Shown: positions 34,172 through 37,009 of the stretch, piece after piece
Layout: each line of letters starts with the position of its first letter
Position numbering within the stretch: the first letter of the stretch is position 1
Assembly: GCA_945884695.1 (NCBI GenBank)
Contig: CAMCYO010000011.1
Location: 1 to 37,009 of the forward strand
DNA: 37,009 bases
Direction of reading: 5' to 3'
From: Streptomyces griseus
Lineage (GTDB): Bacteria; Actinomycetota; Actinomycetes; Nanopelagicales; Nanopelagicaceae
The notes under the pieces: model-generated
Told to the model about the DNA's origin: nothing
Database searches by the model: none
The model's input: only the letters and a program-made list of their open reading frames with translations
Program-made: the position numbers and the translations under genes

Positions 34172-35845
34172 ATGAAGCATGAGTTTGACGTCATCATCGT
34201 TGGCTCTGGTTTTGGTGGTTCAGTCTCTGCTCTACGTCTTATTGAAAAGGGTTATCGCGTTGCAGTTCTTGAGGCAGGCAAGCGTTTTGAAGATAAAGAC
34301 TTTCCCAAAACCTCTTGGCGACTAAATAAATTTCTTTTTGTACCGAAATTGGGGCTTTTAGGTATTCAAAGAATTCACGTGCTTCCAAATGTGCTAATTC
34401 TGGCTGGAGCAGGGGTTGGTGGTGGATCCCTTGTTTATGCCAATACTTTGTATCAACCGAGTGACCAATATTTTCAAGATCCACAATGGTCTGCAATTAC
34501 AAACTGGAAACAAGAATTAGAACCTTGCTATGTACAAGCGCGCGCTATGTTAGGCGTAACTAAATATCCATATTTTTCACCCAGTGATCAAGCTCTTAAA
34601 GATGCATCAGAAGCGCTGGGAGTTGGCCATACATTTACACTCGCTCCCCTTGGAATTCACTTTGGAAACAAGCCAGCAGAGAAAGTTAGTGATCCCTATT
34701 TCGGTGGAGTTGGCACCGATCGCGAAGGTTGTGTCGGTTGTGGAGCTTGCATGACGGGTTGCCGTCACAATGCCAAGAACACATTGCCAAAGAATTATTT
34801 GGGCCTTGCAGAAAAAGCTGGGGTGAAAGTATTTCCACTAACTACCGTTAACCAAATATCTCAAGAAGCTAACGGAGATTGGGTTGTTACGGCCAGTAAA
34901 ACCGCGAGATGGAGTGGTGCAAAATTAACTTTTACTGCACCACAAGTAATTGTTTCTGCAGGAACTTTCAATACTCAAAAATTATTACACCGCATGAAAG
35001 ATGACGGTAAACTTCCTCACATATCACCTCGTTTAGGTGATCTCTCTCGAACAAATAGCGAGTCATTAGTTGGAGCAACAATGCCAACTACAAAAATCAA
35101 TTTCAGTACAGGTCCAGCAATAACATCCTCTTTCTATCCCTCAGAAGGTACGCACGTTGAATCTGTCCGTTATGGAAAGGGCAGTAATTTCATGGGACTT
35201 ATGCAAACTCTGATGACTGATGGTGAATCTTCCAAAATCCGTCGAAAGCAATGGTTGCGAACATTTATCACTAAGCCATCCCTCTTGCCAAAAGTTCTCA
35301 ATGTTCGCCATTGGTCTGAGAGAACGTTCATAGCTCTAGTTATGCAAAATGTTGACTCTGCAATCAAAGTGCGCGGTAAACGTGGTTTGTTTGGTTGGCG
35401 CTTAACTTCAGAAAATGATCCGCTTAAGCCGAATGCAACGTGGATTCCAGAAGCCAACGCAACAGCACGACAAATTGCATCTCAGTACGGTGGGATAGCA
35501 GGTGGCCACATTGGAGATCTCATAGACGCCCCCTTCACGGCACATTTCGTTGGTGGATGTGTCATAGGAGATAGCGTGGAGAGTGGAGTTATCGATCCAT
35601 ATCATCGAGTCTGGAATTATCCGACACTCCATATTATTGATGGTTCAACAATTACAGCGAACTTGGGTGTCAATCCTTCGCTAACAATTACGGCACAAGC
35701 AGAACGCGCAATGTCTATGTGGCCAAACTGCGGTCAGGTTGATCTTCGCCCACTTCAAGGCTCTGCTTACAAAACCATTGCTCCGATCGCACCACATAAT
35801 CCTGTTGTACCAGCTGGTGCTCCTGCCGAATTACGAATACGTTAA
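34172..35845 (+). CDS. GMC-family FAD oxidoreductase, cholesterol-oxidase-like
   Basis: 557 aa. The FAD-binding motif is VIIVGSGFGGSVSALRL at the N-terminus, with GAGVGGGSLVYAN and a C-terminal HIIDGSTITANLGVNPSLTITA, the usual GMC end. It resembles ChoD-type cholesterol oxidases of actinobacteria. A ferredoxin-like C187-x2-C190-x2-C193-x3-C197 cluster (CVGCGACMTGC) lies before RHNAKNTLPKNY and could hold an Fe-S centre. There is no signal peptide, so it is probably cytoplasmic. It starts 4 nt after the saccharopine-dehydrogenase-like gene. The true substrate need not be a sterol. Confidence 0.88.
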   Translation: MKHEFDVIIVGSGFGGSVSALRLIEKGYRVAVLEAGKRFEDKDFPKTSWRLNKFLFVPKLGLLGIQRIHVLPNVLILAGAGVGGGSLVYANTLYQPSDQYFQDPQWSAITNWKQELEPCYVQARAMLGVTKYPYFSPSDQALKDASEALGVGHTFTLAPLGIHFGNKPAEKVSDPYFGGVGTDREGCVGCGACMTGCRHNAKNTLPKNYLGLAEKAGVKVFPLTTVNQISQEANGDWVVTASKTARWSGAKLTFTAPQVIVSAGTFNTQKLLHRMKDDGKLPHISPRLGDLSRTNSESLVGATMPTTKINFSTGPAITSSFYPSEGTHVESVRYGKGSNFMGLMQTLMTDGESSKIRRKQWLRTFITKPSLLPKVLNVRHWSERTFIALVMQNVDSAIKVRGKRGLFGWRLTSENDPLKPNATWIPEANATARQIASQYGGIAGGHIGDLIDAPFTAHFVGGCVIGDSVESGVIDPYHRVWNYPTLHIIDGSTITANLGVNPSLTITAQAERAMSMWPNCGQVDLRPLQGSAYKTIAPIAPHNPVVPAGAPAELRIR

Positions 35846-35851
35846 TCAATT

Positions 35852-36643
35852 ATGGACAATGTTAATACTTCAAAATTTGCTCTTATTACTGGTTCAACTG
35901 CTGGAATCGGTGCAAGTTTTGCAGAACTACTTGCCGGAAACGGATTCAATCTGGTCCTTGTAGCTCGCGATAAAAATCGATTAGATGAGAGTGCGAAAAA
36001 TCTATCTACAGCGCACAATGTACGATGTGAAGTGATTCAGGCTGATCTTGCAACAAACGATGGTGTAACTCAAGTCGAAAAGCGTCTGCTGAATTTACAA
36101 GAGCCAATAGAAGTCTTAGTTAATAATGCAGGTTTTGGAATTAACAAGAGCTTTTTAGTAAGTAACATTGATGCTGAAAAGCAGCTACTTGAAGTACTGG
36201 TTCAAACTCCCATGCGTCTGATGCACGCAGTTTTACCGATTATGCAAGCTAGAAATAGTGGAACTGTTATCAATGTATCCTCGGTTGCTGGTTGGATAGC
36301 CGGAGGAACGTATAGTGCATCAAAGTCATACTTAACTGTATTAAGCGAATCCCTTAATTCTGAATTACGAAAAACTAATATAAATATCACCGCTCTCTGT
36401 CCTGGTTTCACGCGCACAGAGTTTCATGAACGTGGGCGAATGAAAATGCAAGCCCTTCCTTCATTTATGTGGCTCAATTCTGAAAATGTCGTTACTAAGG
36501 CCTGGAAAGATTCGCAAAAAGGTAAAGCTCTTTCGGTTCCGGGTTGGCATTATCTGATTTTGAGTTTCATCACTCGATTTGGCCCCCGACCATTAATACG
36601 CAAAATTGGCATGAACGTTCGGATAAGGCAAGGGCAGAAATAA
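35852..36643 (+). CDS. Short-chain dehydrogenase/reductase
   Basis: 263 aa, classical SDR. The cofactor loop is TGSTAGIG, with NNAGFG, the catalytic Ser in INVSSVAG and YSASK (Tyr-x3-Lys). Arg at the end of the second strand (VARDKNR) hints at NADP(H). The C-terminal 40 residues carry a hydrophobic segment (WHYLILSFITRFGP), as in membrane-associated SDRs acting on lipids. It starts 6 nt after the GMC gene, so it is probably co-transcribed. Substrate unknown. Confidence 0.9.
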   Translation: MDNVNTSKFALITGSTAGIGASFAELLAGNGFNLVLVARDKNRLDESAKNLSTAHNVRCEVIQADLATNDGVTQVEKRLLNLQEPIEVLVNNAGFGINKSFLVSNIDAEKQLLEVLVQTPMRLMHAVLPIMQARNSGTVINVSSVAGWIAGGTYSASKSYLTVLSESLNSELRKTNINITALCPGFTRTEFHERGRMKMQALPSFMWLNSENVVTKAWKDSQKGKALSVPGWHYLILSFITRFGPRPLIRKIGMNVRIRQGQK

Positions 36644-36761
36644 CCCCATCTGCTAATTTTCACAGTCAATTCCTAGAAACCGTGCGTGGGCATACTTGCT
36701 CTTCATGAGATTCATCGCTAAGATTGGGACATAATCTGTAGGGGATCTATTGGGGGTTTAT

Positions 36762-37009
36762 ATGTTTGCCAAAGTCATTACCGCCTCGGTTGCAGGCTTA
36801 CTCCTTGCAGGGTCATTCATCGCACCACCGGCAAGCGCTGCTGTAAAGATTAGTAACGGGGTTGCCTGTGCAAAATCTGGGGCAACTACGAAGGTGAAGA
36901 CAACAACATATAAGTGCGCAAAGAACCCGACAGTAAAAAACGCAAAATTAACATGGGTTAGTAAAGACTGTCTAGATGCTAATACTTCTTGGATTAAATC
37001 AAATAAAGA
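36762..37009 (+). CDS. Secreted Cys-containing small protein, C-terminus outside window
   Basis: 82 codons are visible with no stop before the edge. Residues 1-27 form a signal peptide (AGLLLAGSFIAPPASA|A). The mature part is Lys/Thr-rich with three Cys (36, 52, 70) in a GVACAKSG ... TYKCAKN ... LTWVSKDC pattern. This resembles short G-x2-C ... Y-x-C ... L-x-W modules that I recall on exported proteins of freshwater actinobacteria. GGGGG 5 nt before the ATG may act as ribosome site. Function unknown; it could be a stand-alone module or the start of a larger surface protein. Confidence 0.78.
   Translation, partial: MFAKVITASVAGLLLAGSFIAPPASAAVKISNGVACAKSGATTKVKTTTYKCAKNPTVKNAKLTWVSKDCLDANTSWIKSNK

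Overview
The window is a dense, moderately low-GC (by eye about 42-45 %) bacterial chromosome segment from an actinobacterium. The gene order pmt-rsmI-metG-tatD-rsmA-ispE / pth-rplY-prs-glmU / mfd-mazG-lipoprotein-eno-ftsB-DUF501-ppx, as I recall it, follows the Mycobacterium tuberculosis Rv1002c-Rv1026 block. The fmdB/Ruc - 5-FCL - moeA(Glp) - rimJ - GlpR group follows Rv0991c-Rv0996. The low GC, very short intergenic gaps, many 4-nt start/stop overlaps and a small secreted Cys protein suggest a streamlined freshwater lineage of the acI/Nanopelagicales type. That placement is inference. I see no insertion sequence, prophage, CRISPR array or integrase.

Layout. 1-345: tail of an unknown + gene and a class-I-shaped tRNA with anticodon UAA. 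345-8331 (-): one operon mfd > SurA_N lipoprotein > mazG > eno > ftsB/divIC > DUF501 > ppx. 8469-11174 (+): ppc, convergent with the trpB2-like gene (11178-12542, -). 12586-16473 (-): glmU > prs > (254-nt gap with a structured leader) > rplY > pth. 16587-16658: tRNA-Gln; 16798-17289: MarR regulator (+). 17298-22382 (-): rsmI > metG > tatD > rsmA > ispE, with no rpfB between tatD and rsmA. 22430-23743 (+): protein O-mannosyltransferase. 23753-26109 (-): GlpR, RimJ-like acetyltransferase and a gephyrin-like MoeA. 26153-29139: 5-FCL, then CopD/CtaG fusion and CopC-like protein. 29262-32696: Ruc/FmdB zinc ribbon, an untracked 38-aa small protein, MMPL transporter, purU. 32711-32783: tRNA-Arg(CCU). 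32941-36643 (+): a saccharopine-dehydrogenase-like / GMC oxidoreductase / SDR cassette. 36762-end: a secreted small protein cut by the window edge.

Most genes are housekeeping: translation (pth, rplY, rsmA, rsmI, metG, tRNAs), central metabolism (eno, ppc, prs), envelope precursors (glmU, ispE, pmt), repair (mfd) and nucleotide or phosphate housekeeping (mazG, ppx). The most unusual locus is 23753-26121. The gephyrin/MoeA homologue has cleanly lost domain II and most recognisable molybdenum-insertion motifs, yet it still sits beside its presumed membrane receptor GlpR. This points to a minimal, probably non-catalytic gephyrin scaffold. Other notable items are a potentially switching 5' leader of rplY with mutually exclusive pairings near the Shine-Dalgarno, a recurrent TAnnnT-N6-8-start arrangement that implies leaderless mRNAs, a histidine-free CopC, and a small protein with a perfect TATAAT box.
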